64,000 bases of DNA, taken from contig JADKHN010000001.1 in NCBI GenBank assembly GCA_016721725.1, positions 558,001 to 622,000 of the forward strand, read 5' to 3'. Made by a program: the position numbers and the translations under genes. This document shows positions 62,243-64,000 of this stretch, piece by piece (position 1 is the first letter of the stretch; each line of letters begins with the position of its first letter). This stretch comes from Chitinophagaceae bacterium (GTDB lineage: Bacteria > Bacteroidota > Bacteroidia > Chitinophagales > Chitinophagaceae). The notes beneath the pieces are model-generated. The model was not told the DNA's origin, ran no database searches, and saw only the letters and a program-made list of their open reading frames with translations.

Positions 62243-64000
62243 TTAAAAAGAACGGTTGCCGCCTCCCGGACCCATCATCCCGCGATTTTGATTATTGTTC
62301 GTATTCGTTGCGGGCGCTGTGCCGAAATTTTTCAATTTATACGTGAACGTGAGCATGAAATATTGCCTCAGTACCTGGTTCTGCACGTCTTCGATATATC
62401 CGGCTTCAACTGTACGGGTGATGCTCCTGTTCTGTTTCAGCAGATCAAATACGGACAGTTTCAATTCACCGGCCTGGTTCTTCAGGAACTTCTTGCCGAT
62501 ACCGGCATTCCATAACCAATAACTTTGGTTATACCCCGCACTCAAACCACTGTAACTGATATTGGATATGTCATTCTGCAGGAACCAGCCTTTCTTGGTC
62601 AGCAGGTTGGCCTGCAATCCGGCGCTCTGGGTCACATAATGGGTGTTCAGGGCGGCATCCAGTGAATTCTTCGTATCGGTCAGACTGGCATTATAGGACA
62701 AATTGAAATCCACATACTGGCTGATATTGCTGGCGATCACGAGCCCTCCGCTATAGGTATAGTTGTTGGATTTGGTGCTGTTGGCATTCACCAGGCCCGG
62801 TGTCTTGGAATAGGTGAAACCGCCATTCACATTCAGGCTGGATTTCATGAACTTGAGCGGCATAGCCCAGGTGAGGAAAGAACGCAGGCTCATATAACCG
62901 TTCAGGTTCACCGGCTTGGTGAGCTGTGAGCCCTTGAACAGGATGGTGCCGTTGTTCAGTAATGAGTCGGCCGCCGCGGTATATGTGGCGTTGGCAATAT
63001 AGTTGTTGGCCTGCTGCAGGAACACGTTGGCAAAGAAACTCTGGCTCTTCTGCGAATTGGTATAGGTGAATCGCGTGCTGAAGGTATTGCTCACCTGTTG
63101 TTTCAGGTCGGGGTTGCCGCTGGTGAGCAAGAGGGTGTTGCTGTTGTTGATGACATCCTGCAACTGGGTCACCGAAGGCGCGTTCGTGTTGGAACGGAAC
63201 ATCACATTGAGGCTGGACTTAGCCGATAATTTTTTCCTCCACATCAGGTTTGGCAGTACGTTGTTGAAGTTCTTGCTCACTTTCACCGCGAAGGGGAAAT
63301 ACTGGTCGCTGTGCAGTTCCAGGTACTTGTAGGTCAGTCCCACGCTGAACATATTATCCCGGTCGCCGATCCGGTAACTGGCGCTGACGCTCTGGGAAGA
63401 CGTGGTATTGTTGAATTTGTTGGAATAGCTGCTGTCGAAACTGGAGTATTTGCCGTTTGACTTGTCGTATTGGAACACTTCCTGGTCAGATTTATTCTTG
63501 TTCACCGAAGGGTTATAATTGAATTGTAACTGGCCTTTTTTACCGATGGGTTCGGTATAGGAGATATTGGCTGAATAATTATACCCGTTCACCAACTGGT
63601 CGGTATACTGGTCGGTGGTATCGTTGGGCAGGGTGGTGGACTGGAAATACTGGTTGATCGAATTGAGGTAGGTGCTTCCGTCCTTATGGTTGAAACCGGC
63701 GCCGATATTGAATGAGATGGTCCTGCCCTTCTTTTTGAAAGCATGGCGGAACAAGAGGTTATTATTCGAATTATAGCCCGATGTCCGGGTATTGGTCGTG
63801 CTCTTAATGGAACTGACCAGGTTGGAGGCCGTGATGAACCTCACGCCGTCGATGCCGGTAAAAGCATTGTTCTTCTGAAAACTGACCGCAGGTGTGAATG
63901 AGATGGAATTATTATCATCGATCTTATACTCGAATCGCAGGTTGATGCGGTGATTAAAATTCTTTGAGGTGGATTCATCGTTCTCATTATAGAACTGGTC
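62243..64000 (-). CDS. Outer-membrane beta-barrel family protein, 5' partial
   Basis: The frame is open from 62243 to the right window edge (64000), so the true N-terminus, including any plug or CarboxypepD_reg-like domain, is missing. The visible 585 residues are typical of OMP_b-brl_3 / TonB-dependent barrels: strands such as FNHRINLRFEYK, DNNSISFTPAVSF, QLQFNYNPSVN and LRQYFMLTFTYKLKNF ending the barrel, followed by a glycine-rich tail with GPGGGNRSF. A role as receptor or transporter is likely. It is followed 34 bases later by the ECF sigma gene on the same strand. Confidence 0.9.
   Translation of the reverse strand, partial: DQFYNENDESTSKNFNHRINLRFEYKIDDNNSISFTPAVSFQKNNAFTGIDGVRFITASNLVSSIKSTTNTRTSGYNSNNNLLFRHAFKKKGRTISFNIGAGFNHKDGSTYLNSINQYFQSTTLPNDTTDQYTDQLVNGYNYSANISYTEPIGKKGQLQFNYNPSVNKNKSDQEVFQYDKSNGKYSSFDSSYSNKFNNTTSSQSVSASYRIGDRDNMFSVGLTYKYLELHSDQYFPFAVKVSKNFNNVLPNLMWRKKLSAKSSLNVMFRSNTNAPSVTQLQDVINNSNTLLLTSGNPDLKQQVSNTFSTRFTYTNSQKSQSFFANVFLQQANNYIANATYTAAADSLLNNGTILFKGSQLTKPVNLNGYMSLRSFLTWAMPLKFMKSSLNVNGGFTYSKTPGLVNANSTKSNNYTYSGGLVIASNISQYVDFNLSYNASLTDTKNSLDAALNTHYVTQSAGLQANLLTKKGWFLQNDISNISYSGLSAGYNQSYWLWNAGIGKKFLKNQAGELKLSVFDLLKQNRSITRTVEAGYIEDVQNQVLRQYFMLTFTYKLKNFGTAPATNTNNNQNRGMMGPGGGNRSF

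Overview
The window comes from a member of the Bacteroidota, most probably the family Chitinophagaceae or a close relative. The evidence is: LytS/LytTR two-component genes with periplasmic sensor propellers; DUF5916, DUF4197, DUF1579 and LON-substrate-binding proteins; a coaX / outer-membrane-barrel / lptC operon; outer-membrane barrels of the Bacteroidetes type; and promoters of the Bacteroidetes form TTG-N19-TAnnTTTG (an exact match lies before typA). Base composition is near 50 percent GC and even along the window. No rRNA, tRNA or CRISPR array was seen. The first gene (FAH family) and the last (outer-membrane barrel) are cut by the window edges.

Layout. 1-1.7 kb: FAH-family hydrolase and flavin reductase, probably aromatic or amino-acid catabolism. 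1.7-7.1 kb (minus): two paralogous sensor kinases followed by one LytTR response regulator, all overlapping end to start; both kinase genes carry frameshifts. 7.6-11.6 kb: a large HExxH/propeller/barrel protein and two small exported proteins. 11.6-20 kb: DUF4197 lipoprotein, lysS, an exported cyclophilin, a DPP IV-like peptidase, a DoxX-like protein and a DUF5916 outer-membrane protein. 20-23 kb (minus): an oxidoreductase and stress group (SDR, OsmC, ArsC-like, aldo/keto reductase). 23-27 kb (minus): coaX, outer-membrane barrel and lptC, with a LON-domain protein and a glycosyltransferase. 27-39 kb: meaB, then a glycan-assembly region with GT17, GT4, GT2, GT25 and GT32 type transferases and a methyltransferase, interrupted by a dual CDGSH protein, a small membrane protein and two TPR proteins. 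39-51 kb: typA, the DUF2330 plus RnfD-like pair, an acyl-CoA synthetase, a seven-PAS histidine kinase, DUF4287/DUF5655, DUF1579 and a DsbA-like protein. 51.1-51.9 kb: a RAYT transposase between two mirror-image REP hairpins. 52-60 kb: polA, a lipoprotein, an esterase, a GxxExxY protein, a four-copy palindromic repeat array, a solo ParA and uvrB. 60-64 kb (minus): an outer-membrane barrel followed by an ECF sigma factor, a probable anti-sigma factor and two Spy/CnrX-like periplasmic proteins.

Much of the window is envelope biology: LPS transport (lptC), glycan building, exported peptidases and envelope stress sensing (ECF operon, LytS-type kinases). The most unusual features are the REP-RAYT element with co-varying hairpin stems, the palindromic array between GxxExxY and ParA, the twin frameshifted sensors sharing one regulator, and the exported HExxH-propeller-barrel protein.
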